DNA of 64,000 nucleotides from assembly GCA_017607445.1 (NCBI GenBank), contig JAEVHH010000003.1, forward strand, positions 1,116,001 to 1,180,000. Reading direction: 5' to 3'. Each line of letters starts with the position of its first letter. The stretch's first letter is position 1. This DNA comes from Histoplasma ohiense (lineage: Eukaryota > Ascomycota > Eurotiomycetes > Onygenales > Ajellomycetaceae). Position numbers and translations under genes: made by a program. The notes under the pieces were generated by a model. It did no database searches. It was not told the DNA's origin and saw only the letters and a program-made list of their open reading frames with translations. This document shows, piece by piece, positions 1-11,545 of this stretch.

Positions 1-1031
1 AGCAGCTCTGTCAGATACAGAAGAAACAGTATTGATGACAGAGAAAATCTCTGTGATATACTGCATTGCATCTGATGTGCTGCTGTGATGATTCTCTTCA
101 GCTGAATCTGAGCTCTGTGTTCAGTGAGAAAGCTGTCAATGAGTTGTAGCAGCTCACACAGTCATCTCTGTTGTGTCATCTGCTGAAGCAGCTGTCTGCA
201 CAGCACAGCATCAAAGATACTCTGCACATTCATTGTGATCATGAATATCTTCTTGTTTTGTGTGAAGGCTGTCTTCATCTTATGAGTGAAAGCAGCTATC
301 AGATTCATTGCTGATTGTCTGAGCAGTGTCTCTTCATGCTGTAAGCTGACTACATTATGAATGAGTGCTGTGTATGTCAGTTGTCTTGCAACAATGTATT
401 TCAGCTTCTTGGAGATTACTGAGAGAAGAGCAATGAGTCTTCAGAAGTGGACTGAGCTTCTGTCTCTCTTATCTATCTTGAGTATCATTGTCATCTCTGT
501 CAGCTTTCAGATTTGTGGGAAGTGGCAGAGCTGAAGACAGCAGTTGTATAGCTGCTGTACAAAGAGAGACATATGCTGTCAGTATGTTTTGAGCAGCTGC
601 ACTGTGATTTCATCTGTGTCTGAAGAGATACTCTGTATCTCAATGATATTGCACTCTATCTCCTTCATCTCAATCTGAGGATTTCAGAGCAGGTTTCTTA
701 TGCTGCTTCAGTGCTCATCATTCAATGAATTGTATTTCAGATCATTGACTGAGTTGTATTGCTTTAGAATGACTTGCTGAAGTGTCTCAGCTTTGACAGC
801 TGTCTCTTCTATGATCTGATCTTCAATCATCAGAGAGGGTGCTCTGAGGTTGAGTTTCAGCTCATGTCATGCTATCATCTGATACAGATTTCTGCCATCT
901 CTGATTTCATTGATTATCTGTCTTCAGTATACACACTTGATCTTGTGCACTGTGTCCTTGAATCAGTGCTTCACAGTCTTTGTCTGATGAGTGGTGAGCT
1001 CTTGATGTGCTCTTTGACAGTCTGCTGTTCA

Positions 1032-1409
1032 TCAGAGAGCTGTAGTCTGTTCTTGTTGCACTGACTTACTGACTGTCTGAGCTGCAGTCAGAAGATTCTG
1101 AATGAAATGTTGAATCAGATCATCAAGCTGTGCTGCATTCTCAACTCTATCTGAGTAAGATATGTTCATCATGAGATCTCTGACAAGATCTGCAAAGAGC
1201 TTCAGCTGAGAGTCTGTGATCTTGATCTGAGCTCTGCTCTGCTGTGTCTGAGATGTTGTTGACAGTATAGTAATTATAGACTGATGATCTGAGCTGCAGT
1301 GTAAATCTTGATGCACTGAAGTGAAAGCAAAGATCATATTGAAGAAGATGAGATCAATCACATGATTTACTGCATGAGTTGAAATGTCTACCTCTTTCAC
1401 AAAGTTCAT
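1032..1409 (-). pseudogene. LINE endonuclease C-terminal fragment
   Basis: This 125-residue open stretch on the minus strand holds a segment resembling the end of the exonuclease-endonuclease-phosphatase fold of LINE ORF2: a VIDLIF strand followed by HCSSDHQSI, where SDH is the catalytic triad-like motif of the family. It continues into the linker that leads to the reverse transcriptase at lower coordinates. It is a fragment of the larger decayed element rather than a gene. Confidence 0.6.
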
Positions 1410-2131
1410 TTCATATTCACTGACTCACTGAACAAGCTCCCCTTCTCAGTGCAGATTTGCTGCCTCTGGTTCAAAGACATCATGTTATACATTGAAATTC
1501 TCATCTACTAGACAGCAGGCTGGTGAGCTCAAATTGATCAGATAGTCCATGACTGTGTCTGTCTCAGACTGTCTGTACACATTGAGAATGTGGCAGTCAT
1601 TGACACTGACTCACAGCAGATTTCTGTTTTGCACAGATTGATATTGCTGTGCTCTTATCTTTGAATTCTTGTGTATGTATGTCATGACTCAGAGCCTCTC
1701 CTCCTCTCACTGCTTCAGATTAGTGTCATTCCAGTGATCTATGAATGCAAAGCACTCATATGCTGAATGATTAGAAGTCTTGATGTCAGAGTGTGTGTAA
1801 GGCTTCTGTATACAGATCACTTCACAACTCTGTTTGAAAGCAAGCTGTAGAGCTGCTGTGTGACAGAGGACTGCTCTGACTGTATTTGTTCAAAAGATCT
1901 GCAGAGAATGATTTTTCTGCTGATTGTTTCTGCAGTGTCAGCTGTGTTGCTGATATTGATGTTCTAGTATAAGAAGTCACTTAATGAGCTGCTGTCAAAG
2001 TTCATCTGTGAGATGAGATTGAAGAGTTTCAGATCTGTTGTCTGCATGCTGAGACTAGACTGCTCTTTGACTGCTTGGCTATGCTGCTGCTCTGCTGTGT
2101 GGGCTGAGCATCATCTGATACAGATCATCTG

Positions 2132-3697
2132 TCAGATGATGTTCTCTTCACTGATAAAACTCTGAGTAGCTGTCTGCTTGCAGGGTGCTAGCCTGATGAG
2201 CTGTGTTGACTGAGTTGATTGAGTGGATGATGTAGATATCATCACTGTGATCATTGATGCTGACTGTGCTGATGATGATTGCTGCTTCTGAGCATCTCTG
2301 TGACATCTGTTGTCAAGATGATGAACAGCTGCTAGCTTTTTTTGAGTTAGACATCTGAGAATGTCATTCACACATCTGAGTGCAGCAGAACAGTGCTGAT
2401 GTTCAGCTGAATAGAGTTGACAGCAGTTGACACACTGTGGTGCTCTCTTGCACTCCACATCTGTTGGCCTCTCATGCTGGCTTGTGAGCTCACTGCAGTT
2501 GGAGCATCTCATCAGTTGTGCATACTTTGATGAATGGCAGTATCTCTGATATTCTGAGTTGTGTCTCACTGTCAGTGATCTTTTCTTGATGAGTCTGGTC
2601 CTCTCACTGACATTGAAGAGTGAGAAGTCTTTCACTGAGGTGAGAAAGAAGATAATCTATATAATCTTTTTCATTTTGAGATTCACTCTATATCACAAGA
2701 ATTGACAGCTCATTGATTTTATCTTTATCTGAGTCAGAATCTCTCTCTCAATCATCTTGTCTGTGGGGATTCTTGTCCCTTCTCAGTTCTGGATGAATTT
2801 CAGAACTTCTGAGACAGCATAATTGTATCACTACTCTGGTAGCTGAATCTCTGTGGTGTCAAGAACTTCACAGAGAGTAGTCACTGTCTTCTCAGTGATC
2901 AGAGCATTGTGTATGTCTCTGTTGCTTGATGTGATCACTCAATCTGTTCTGATGAGCTCCATCTTCAGTATATTAGCCATGTCCTCCACTCTCTGAATGT
3001 TTGCAATGATTGTCTGCTGCACAGCATATGACTGCAACTGAGTGATCTGTTTCTCTGACTGAAGAGTGATGAGAACTTATGAGTTCTTCTGCTGCTTTGT
3101 GCCCTCTGTGAGACTCCTTGACTGACTGATATTCTTGAACTGCAGACTGGCTTCATTAGCTCTGTCAGCTGAGGAAGCTGCAGTCTTGATAGAGATAGCT
3201 TCAGAAAGAGCAGAATCTTTCCTCTTCTGTGCAATGTCTGCTCAGATAGTTGACTTTCTCACAGTTGTCTTTGCTGAATTTGACTGTGGATGAGTGTTTG
3301 AAGCAGCACTCTCTCTCAGAGTTGATGCAGTGCTCAGATCTGCTGTCATATATGTGATGAATCTTTCACAGAAGGCTCAGACAAAGTTCTGACTGACTGA
3401 CTGCTTCTTCTTCTCAACTCAGCTGTTCAGAGTCTTTGTCAATCTGATGAGAATCTTCTGTTGCAGATTCTGTTGCTGTTGAGCCTTCTCAAACTGCTTC
3501 TGTAGTTGAGAGGTGGCTGTGGAGATGCTGTCACTGACTTCTTTGAGAACTGAAGAAGACATTGTAACAGTCTTTCTCTGTCTCTTGCCAGTCTTTTCAG
3601 TAACAAAATTGGCTGGTGACTCCAGCTTCAGTGGTCTGATGTAGGCTGTGTCGATGTCCTTGAGTGGACAGAAGGGTGTTGAGGGCTCCATGACCAC
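2132..3697 (-). pseudogene. LINE ORF1 (gag-like) remnant with zinc knuckles
   Basis: This is the 5' part of the LINE relic on the minus strand. The open stretch 3697-3419 begins MVMEPSTPFC and continues into a coiled, Gln-rich segment (residues about 60-90), as expected for an ORF1 nucleic-acid-binding protein. The open stretch 2635-2132 carries Cys/His spacings of the CCHC type (CSNCSEL, H, C, then CVNC, H, C) near its N-terminal half, followed by a Ser/Thr/Gln-rich tail. Several stops and shifts separate the two pieces (about 3418-2636), so no intact protein is made. The assignment rests on motif order and position upstream of the endonuclease and RT blocks. Confidence 0.65.
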
Positions 3698-3749
3698 TCA
3701 ATCTGTGCAGTACACACATGTAGAGTAATCACAGAGGGTGTGCAATGAT

Positions 3750-4880
3750 GTTGAATGAGTTGAAGGGTTAAAATTATATGAAAAACAGTTAGAAAATGGA
3801 AAAATTCAAATGTACCCCTACGTTTGTGGGTAGTTGTAAGGATGCTTGTGGAATAGCTGCAGCAGCAGTAAGAATGTTATTTTCACTGATGAGAAAGCAG
3901 AGTTGATACATCCACATCAATGTTGCAGAGAGAGGGGGCACCATATTGATTATTTTTGATTTCAGAGAAAGAAAAGAAGAAAAGAAAGAAAGAAAGAAAA
4001 GAATCAAAGATATCAGTATAGAATTATTCATTTCTTCTTTAATATAGTGAATTTGTCTTCTCATTCATTAACTAATTTGATAGACTCAGAAGTTCACACA
4101 ACTTCAAAGAAATTCACAGAAGTTTACAAAAGATCAGTGAAGTTAATAGAAGATTAAAAATATATATGAATATGAAGATTACTACTCTTTACAAATGATT
4201 TCACTGTCTTGCAGTGCCATTTTCCTTGAAGATTTCATTGTCTCACAGCATCATTTTCCTCGAAGATTCCATTGTCTTGCAGCACTATTTTTCTCAAAGA
4301 TTTCATTGATTCAGAACTTCACTGAACTTTGAAGAAGTTCACAGAGATTCTGTTGTCTGTATGCCTCAGAAACAGAGATTCTCTCATCTGTCTCACTGAG
4401 ATTCAAGCAAGTAGCAAGGACAAGATTTGCTGAAAGAATGATATCTAATTGATCATTTAAATAAAATAAAAAAAGATATTAAAAAAAAAAAAACAAAAGC
4501 AAAAGCAATAACAAAAATAACAACAACAACAACAATGACTACTTCTCAATAATTCCTTCATCAATCTTACAATCAATGAGATTCACTGAGCACAAAGGAA
4601 AACTTATTGACAACTTCTCATCAAAAAAATGACTTGCATTACACAAGTCAACTTTATCATCTGCACTGACAATGACTCAGAGATCTTCTTCAACAAATGA
4701 TTTCAGTGTAATACTCTTATAAAATCTGATCAAATTATTGACTGTTCTCAGCATATTCTTTAACTTCTTCATAACATTGTAATAGTCATTGTTATCTCTC
4801 TACTTCTAATACATCACCTCACATGATTTTCTGATATAAAATTCCACAATGAAATGGAACTATTTGAGAATCTATAATGA
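3750..4880. other. AT-rich, CpG-poor repeat-derived DNA
   Basis: There is no supportable gene here. The stretch contains GAAA runs (about 3970-4000), a cluster of decayed CAGAAGTT-like repeats (about 4080-4160), a 34-bp tandem repeat (4197-4298), poly(A) near 4480 and CAA runs near 4520. It sits between the LINE relic and a cysteine-cluster ORF. Base composition is clearly more AT-rich than in the LINE relic. Confidence 0.7.
4197..4320. repeat. 34-bp tandem repeat, three full copies plus a partial one
   Basis: Copies start at 4197, 4231 and 4265, each 34 bases, with a partial fourth at 4299. The shared frame is GATTTCAYTGTCTTGCAG followed by a T-rich stretch and CTYRAA. Differences between copies are mostly C/T or A/G transitions, the same mutational pattern as the surroundings, so the array probably predates the decay. 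There are no unique spacers, so it is not a CRISPR array. Confidence 0.8.
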
Positions 4881-4882
4881 TA

Positions 4883-5119
4883 TCAGTTAGCATCTAAACT
4901 TTCTCTCAGAGTGGCATATAGTGAACATACAGTACAATACTTTATACCATGAAAATGACAATTATCACATGACTTTCTAACATTGAAAACAATGCATTTA
5001 TACAAGAATTCATATTCAGCAACACAGAGACAGTCTGTGCAGATCTTCTCAGATTTGATTGCATAATATATATCAAAATAAGCTTTGAGAATGATGAATT
5101 CAAGCTTGTGAGTAAACAT
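4883..5119 (-). pseudogene. Cysteine-cluster ORF, DUF3716-like remnant
   Basis: This short open frame of 78 codons has nine cysteines in the pattern CTDCLC, about 14 residues, C, then CDNCHFHG, then CTVC. That pattern resembles the fungal DUF3716 domain, which has a CxxC pair followed by SCANCH-like and C-terminal Cys residues and is common in repeat-rich fungal regions. It lies downstream, on the same strand, of the helicase relic and may belong to the same element. CpG is absent. Whether it is expressed is unknown. I treat it as a surviving fragment rather than a gene. Confidence 0.4.
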
Positions 5120-5499
5120 AATTGTATTGACTAAACTGTTTAGTCAAAGATGGGTTCATACATCATCTATGATCAAGATATAACTTACTTTTGTTATATT
5201 CAAGAATGAATGATGAATGAAGAGACAAGTGCAACAGCAGTTCATATAATAAAAAATACTGATTGAAAGAAAGATGAAGGAATAGAAGCATGAAGATCAT
5301 ATTTATACTTATAATATAAATGAATAACATTTGAGCAGATTAATAACATCTAGATAAGTACATTTCTATTCACTTCTATTGCTTGATGATTTACAATTGA
5401 TTCAGAAGTTAGCAGAAGTTCTCAGAAATTGTAAGAAATTTACAGAAAATCTATTATAAAAAATATCTAATTATTTGATACTATCATTTTTCATAGAGA

Positions 5500-8110
5500 A
5501 GTTGTCTCTTTCTCTGTGAGAAGAAATTTGAATATGATTAAAACAAGATATTTTTATGAATACAATCTCTGCATTTGCATTCTGTTCATCAAGTGATGTT
5601 TGTTTGTGAGAGATTTAAATATCAATACTCTTGTTATTACTTTGCTGCTTGTGTGAATTGTGAACTTGAGCAGTTGTAGATTTGTGAACCTGTGGATTTA
5701 AAGAAGAAGTAGACTGTGAAGTAGTGAAAGCACTGACAATAGTTGTGACTAGAATAGCAGAGACTTCAGCAGCAGCAACAGCAGTCAAAAAAGTAGTAGA
5801 GATTTCAGTGAAGATTTTATTAAATTACTGAGCTCTTTTTACTGCTTATTGAGTAGTTATTTGAGTCAGATTATTGTCTTTCATATATCATGCAGCTGTG
5901 AGCTGCTGAGCTGCTCTCTTTTCACTGATTGAATCACTGTCTGATATTTTGATAAATACTGTGATCTCTGCTGTTTTCTCTGTGTTTCTGACTGTCTGAC
6001 ATTGATATCTTACTATACAAACAGCTTTATATGTGTTGTTTACAACTGCAATTTGACTCAATAGAAAGCTGTGAAGCTGATCACCAAATTCATTTTAATA
6101 GCTTCAAGTTCAAAAAAAATTGACAGCATCACACAATTCATTTCAATTGAATTCAAAGATGAATATCTTCTTGTGAAATAAAGCAGCTATCTGTCACTGA
6201 TACTGAGTAGATATAAACTGTGATGTTGATACTGAAAAATCTCAATTATGATGATACTGTTTCTCTGTATGTTGTGTACATCAGTTCTTAAGTATTGACA
6301 ACAGAATAGCACTGTGACTATTGACTTGAGATCTCTTAATTGTGTTTGTAGTGAATGACTGTTTGAATACAGATACACAGCTTGAATTGCATCTACTGCA
6401 GTATTTCTTTATAGAAATATTCATTCTATTCATATTAAATGAAAGTTGATTCTTATCAAGATATGTCAGAAGATCTTTTTGATGATATGAGCTGTTGATA
6501 ATTGTCTTTCAGTCAGCAGAGAGATTGATTTGTTTTTGTATTTCACTCTCTATTCATATTTTTACAGTTGTTATTCTACATTGACTTTGACTCTGATTTA
6601 TCATATTTGATGCAATACTTTCAGTATCAGATATATTCTCAAAGTTTATGAACTGTGATAGCTGACTGATCTGATATTGAGTTCTTTGCTGAAATCTTTG
6701 TTTTACTGATGATTGAGAATGTTGAAGAGCTTTCTTTTCATAATCTTCAGAGTCAAATATTTAGTAGAGAAGAAAAATCAAGATATGACTCTTTTAATCT
6801 GATTCATAATTCTCTTATTTATATTGTTGTCAAACATCTGCAATATCATCTCTCTTGATAGAAAATCCTCATACAACAGTACACTCAACATCTGAAATAT
6901 TTATATTCATACTCAGTGAGATTGTTGTCATCATGATTTGTATTTTCAATGTTGATTTCATGAACTTCTTAAAGTGATTATTCTTGTTCACTTCAGACAC
7001 TTGAGAGTGAAAAAGCTGAATGATGTCATTGATGAAAAAGATGTCAATATTATCAGTATTTTGTCTGTTATTCTGATAAAACTGAAGAAGTATTGATTGG
7101 AAAAACTGCATTGCTTGATGAACTTTGACAATACTATCAATAAAAACAATAGTTTTTAAGATAGATTGAGATATGATCTTCTCATCTGTATCAACAGCTT
7201 CATTCAATAAGAAATATAGCATATTATAGAATGCTAATTTACTATATGAAATTGAATATACATCAATAAAAATATCAGAACAGTTAATAAAGATTTGAAT
7301 AATCTGAATCTACTGTGAATTATCATCAACAGAATAAAATTCAGTATTTTGAAGAATAATATCTTTATCTTTACTACTGAGAGTTACAGAACAGTCAAAT
7401 CAGACAATGTTTTCACACAAAAACAATTTCAGATGTTTCAGTCTGACAAACTGATTACAAAATTCACTTCACTGAATGATAAGATGATATTCATTGATAG
7501 CTATAAGCTCAATCTTTTCTTATAAAGTAGAATCTTGAAGAATACACTGAAACTACTTGAAAAGTGCTTACTCTGAACTGAGTAAGATATGTGTATATTC
7601 ACACTGTTGAATATATTTGAGTAAGTGTTCTTCTCTCTGAAGATTGCTGACACTGATCAGATAAGAATTGATAGAGAAAAACTGAGTTATATCATTTATC
7701 TACTGATCATCAAGCTTGTTTAGAGAAATCAGTTGAATGATTATTTTCTCTGTCAGAATTATATAGAATTGAAAAATAAGACTCTTTTCATAGTCAGTTC
7801 TGACAATGAATAAAGTGTCATTATATTCATATATCATATGCTGAAGTATATGAATTTGTTCTATATGTGATCAAAGAATGCACTTAGAATCTGAATATGA
7901 GTCTTGAAGAATTTATCAAAAACAATGTTTAATAACATTCTATTGTTTATTGATATTTTCAGATTCAGTGTAACTCATAACAATTTGTGATATGTCTTCA
8001 ACTTTTATAAAAAGTATTTGTTTTAATGATAGCTTTTGAAGCTGCTGTTGTTGCTGATTTTTGCATTTTCTTTGATTCTTCTTGATTATATTCAACAGAG
8101 TTGTCTGACT
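5500..8110 (-). pseudogene. Decayed RecQ-like DEAH/SF2 helicase gene
   Basis: Conceptual translation of the minus strand, reading through stops, gives SF2 helicase motifs in the right order. A degraded Walker A (VRTDYEKSLIF, where GxGKS is expected) lies at about 7805-7775. A motif Ia-like ISLNKLDDQ follows at about 7710. A degraded DEAH (INEYH) lies at about 7502-7478, and a motif III-like SVTLS at about 7385. The helicase C-terminal half is open at 7222-6869, with KTIVFIDSI, an IIQLFHS strand and a degenerate IxMTTISLSMNINISDVE motif. A CSRCNSSC pair at about 6400 could be the RecQ zinc-binding region. Catalytic residues are lost. RecQ-like helicases occur in fungal subtelomeres and some mobile elements, but nothing here proves a telomere. 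Confidence 0.65.
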
Positions 8111-8119
8111 CAGCTGTCA

Positions 8120-8890
8120 AAAAGAGATGTTATATAATTGATTCAGAAGTTGTTGAAAGATCTCAGAAGTTGTTGAAAGATCTCAGATATTATCAGAAAT
8201 TGATATGCTGTATGAGATGATCAAGAGTTATATAAAGTTATCAGAAGTTATCAGAAGTTGTTGAATATCATCAAAAAATATCAGAAATTATCAAAAAATA
8301 CACTCAATGCTTTGACTAGAGCTACTGATGATCAGATATGTGTTTTGATGACAAGATCAAGATGTTGAATGACTAAACATAATTATAATTGAAAAATTAG
8401 CAAATTATTTCTGTGTTCAAAATCAGAGTAGCAGTTTTCAATGTGATACTTCATACTCACAATATATATATTTTTGAATAAAAATTAGTTCAATTGATAG
8501 AAAATTGAAAAATTAATACTTCAAGATGATAGAGAAATGATCTATAAGTAAGATTGTACAGTGATTCTATTTCAAATATTATGATTGAAGTAAATTATTT
8601 CTGTGTTATTAATAAACTGAAACTATTTTTTCTCAGACACTCTGCAAAGAGTTTGCTGAGGATATCTCATTTAGATTTAGTGTAAGCCTTTTGACAGTTG
8701 ATTGGCTCAGATGTTAGCAGGACTTGGCAGTAGTTCAGATTGGGTTAGCTTGAAGTGGAGTGGCTGAGTTTTACTGAGATAAATTCAACTCACTGAAAAT
8801 TTTTGGAATACCTAGTATATCACGTGATTTTGAGTTCACCAGTATCAAGCAGCTTCCTGCATGATCTTCGACCTGTTGGACAAGTATTCC
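8120..8890. other. Edge of the decayed repeat block, upstream of the first intact gene
   Basis: No gene is seen. Positions 8148-8185 hold a 20-bp unit repeated twice in direct tandem (TCAGAAGTTGTTGAAAGATC), followed by further TCAGAAGTTATCAGAA-type copies to about 8290. CpG is absent up to about 8820, where CACGTG appears, and normal composition begins from there. The CWF19-like gene starts at 8908. Confidence 0.65.
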
Positions 8891-8907
8891 TACGCTAGAA
8901 TAATGCC

Positions 8908-10630
8908 ATGGCATCTAAAATGTAAGTGATTTATTGCTTGCGCGTCATTCCGATGGATATTAGAGCTTACAAATGGATGCAGAATTGTCCTGGGGAGTGT
9001 CAAATGCTCAATCAAAGAAGTGTTCTCAAAATTAGCAAAGCTCCAGGCGAAACAAAATTTCGCTTTTGCTATTATTTCTGGAGACCTTTTTGGTGATGGC
9101 TCAGATGAAGAAGAGCTCAGCGACACTGTTGCCTTGCTGGATGGGACTATCAATGTGCCATTGCCCACATATTTCACCGTTGGGAACCACCCGATTCCAG
9201 CCCGCATCATTGAAAAAATTGAATCGGATGATGAGGTTTGCACAAATCTTTATTTCCTTGGTCGGCGTAGCACTCTCAAAACCTCTGAAGGCATCAGAAT
9301 CGTTACATTGGGGGGTAATCTTGAAAGAAGCTCTAAGACCCTTGCGTCTGGTGTGAGCGATAAATACCTGCCCAGATACACGCAATCCGACGCCCGATCG
9401 TTATTCGGAGCCCACAATGCCGATATTTTAATAACCAATCAATGGCCAAAGTCGATTCGCGACGGTTCAAAAGTCTCATTGCCTGAGGGCACCAACGCTC
9501 CCGAAGGATCACAATGCGTGGCAGACCTCTGCGCGACTCTTAAACCCCGATATCACTTTTCGTCAGAGGCACCCTTCTTTTATGAACGTGAACCTTTCTT
9601 CCATCTCCCCACCGAAGAATCTCCCGATGTAAAACACATTACTCGATTCATCAACCTGGCCCCGTTCAGCAAATCGTCGAATCAAAAATGGCTTTCTGCC
9701 TTCACCCTAGATCCACATATCACTCCGTCAACATCTATTCCCGCAGGGGCAACGGCATCGCCACTTCTAACTTCGAGGAAGCGCGACCCTCATCCTGACC
9801 AGCCGCAAGCTTTCAGTCGCTTCGCCCAAGGCGATGACTATCATCGGCCTAGCAAGCGGGCTCGGAGGCCCCCCCCACCTGGACCTTCAGAGTGCTTTTT
9901 TTGCTTATCGAATCCGAATATTGCCACCCATCTCATTACCTCCATTGGATCGGAATGTTACCTTACAACTGCAAAGGGCCCGTTACCCACATCCACCACG
10001 TTTCGCTCTCTAGGATTTCCGGGACACATGTTAATTATCCCCTTGACTCATGCACCCACTTTCGACGCAATAACCGAGTCTGATTCACAAACGGCCACCA
10101 CCAAGGAGATGCAAAGATATCGAGCTGCTTTGCATGCAATGCTGGATGAAAAATCCAATGGGGAGCTTGGTGCAGTTACCTGGGAAGTCAGCCGTGCCAA
10201 GGGAATACATATCCACTGGCAATTTCTTCCCGTGCCATCAGACCTAATATCTCGTGGGCTGGTGGAGGCAGCTTTCAGGGTTGAAGCCGAAAACCTTAAT
10301 TATCCCAAGTTTAGAAAAGAGGATAGCAAAGCATTGGAAAAGGGTGATTACTTTCGGGTGATGATCTGGGAGTCGTCAAAAAATACCTTGAAAGGTGAAG
10401 AGGAAGAAAGAACAACGAATAAAGCAGGCCTGGATACCAACTTGATCCTTCCATTATCGCCAGATTTCCGGTTTGATCTTCAGTTTGGCCGAAGAGTGAT
10501 GGCTAAACTTCTCCAACTTGAGAAGCGGATGAATTGGAGAGACGATGTGCAATCACAGGACGAAGAAGCTGCTGATGCGGAAGCATTCAAGAAGGCATTC
10601 GAAAAGTTTGATTTTTCAGTAGAAGAGTAG
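8908..10630 (+). CDS. CWF19/DRN1-like protein (CwfJ domains), lariat-debranching associated
   Basis: Exon 1 is 8908-8921 (MASK plus two bases), the intron is 8922-8982, and exon 2 is 8983-10630, giving 553 aa. The intron has a GTAAGT donor and a CAG acceptor and joins to MASKIIVLGS, the usual N-terminus of this family. The N-terminal third is metallophosphoesterase-like (IISGDLFGDG, TYFTVGNHP). It is followed by a basic linker (about residues 255-300). A CwfJ C-terminal domain 1 starts at ECFFCLSNP, with a HIT-like HIHWQFLPVP segment. CwfJ domain 2 contains FRVMIWE. Family members bind the lariat debranching enzyme or late spliceosomes in the nucleus. The gene starts only about 90 bp after the decayed repeat block ends. 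Identification at family level is firm; the yeast name DRN1 is by analogy. Confidence 0.9.
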
Positions 10631-11545
10631 GGCAGCTTGGGGGGGAAACAATGATGTTTGATCTGCAGCCCTTTACTACATAGCTTCTGTTATCATTCAA
10701 GCAACAGTTACGTTCCGCTGTCCTAGCTTTGCTACAGCAATATTTCGATTTAACTGTCTCCTTCCAGCTTTCACTGGTTGATCTGTTGTGCGATAATTGA
10801 AATGGGCGAATCTCAAGGAAATTACCCCTTTAAAACATTGATTCCCCAACTACTCATACCACACATTTCTCATGGCTGCAGATGCCAAATATGTTGCTTC
10901 TATAGACGAAATCGCGGATGCAAGATGTCTACATGGATTCTCCTTCCAATTTGTTTAGATCCGCGATTCCCAAGTCTACCCAATCGCATGAATCCATCGA
11001 TCCTTCTCGCAATTTAGGTTACCACCGCCCTGCTGAAGCCTGTTCTTTCCCGTGAATTGATCTAGATGATGGCAAAATTTAATAATGCAACCACGAAAAC
11101 TGTTCTCTATATCTAGTTTCTCTACTTGCTTGGCTCAATCACCGCTCCATACATTTGAACAGGAATCAATGATCTTTCCTCCAAATCGTTCCATTATCGT
11201 TTTGATCGGCCGTATACGTAGGCCACTCCCTTTTAAGAGGCTACACATACGAGAACTACTTAGTAGGTAATCTTCACTCCTATTGAACCAAATGATATGC
11301 CTTTCCACTCACAATATAATCCGTAGAATTTCGTCACTTTTCTCACCTGTCCATTATTCCTATTATTGCTTTGAATGCATCGCCCGATGGCGTCATCTTC
11401 TTTCTACAATATAATTCGGGATTGAGTGTGTAAAAATTTTCCTTTCAAACCAACACTCGCTTCGCTCACCCCCTATTGAATCAATGTCCAAAAGATTTGC
11501 AAATTTGCCAGAGGGTCTCCTATAACTGCTCTTCTGCTATCGAAT
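10631..11545. other. Intergenic region
   Basis: This is the 3' flank of the CWF19-like gene and the promoter side of the small 136-aa gene. Open frames at 10778-11017 and 11085-11270 are short and low in coding character. No RNA gene or repeat was recognised. Confidence 0.5.

Larger units (their letters stand above)
1..3700 (-). mobile_element. Tad-like LINE retrotransposon relic, mutated, truncated by window start
   Basis: Read on the minus strand, this is a non-LTR retrotransposon broken by many stops. ORF1 lies at about 3697-2132 and ends in a zinc-knuckle array. An endonuclease remnant with an SDHQSI motif lies at about 1410-1260. A linker with an IAxHEL segment lies at about 960-700. 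Reverse-transcriptase blocks (KIDKRDRSSV, RLIALLSVISKKL, the SAMNLIAAFTH region, SLSSILFLYL) follow down to base 1, so the YxDD motif and 3' end lie outside the window. The order gag, endonuclease, RT and the ORF1 knuckles match fungal Tad-clade LINEs. Stops fall where W or Q codons are expected, as C-to-T transitions would produce. I saw essentially no CpG in the first 3.6 kb. The element is surely inactive. Confidence 0.8.

Noticed and set aside
4197..4320. Possible CRISPR array
   Set aside because: Repeats are directly adjacent with no spacers, and the DNA is eukaryotic.
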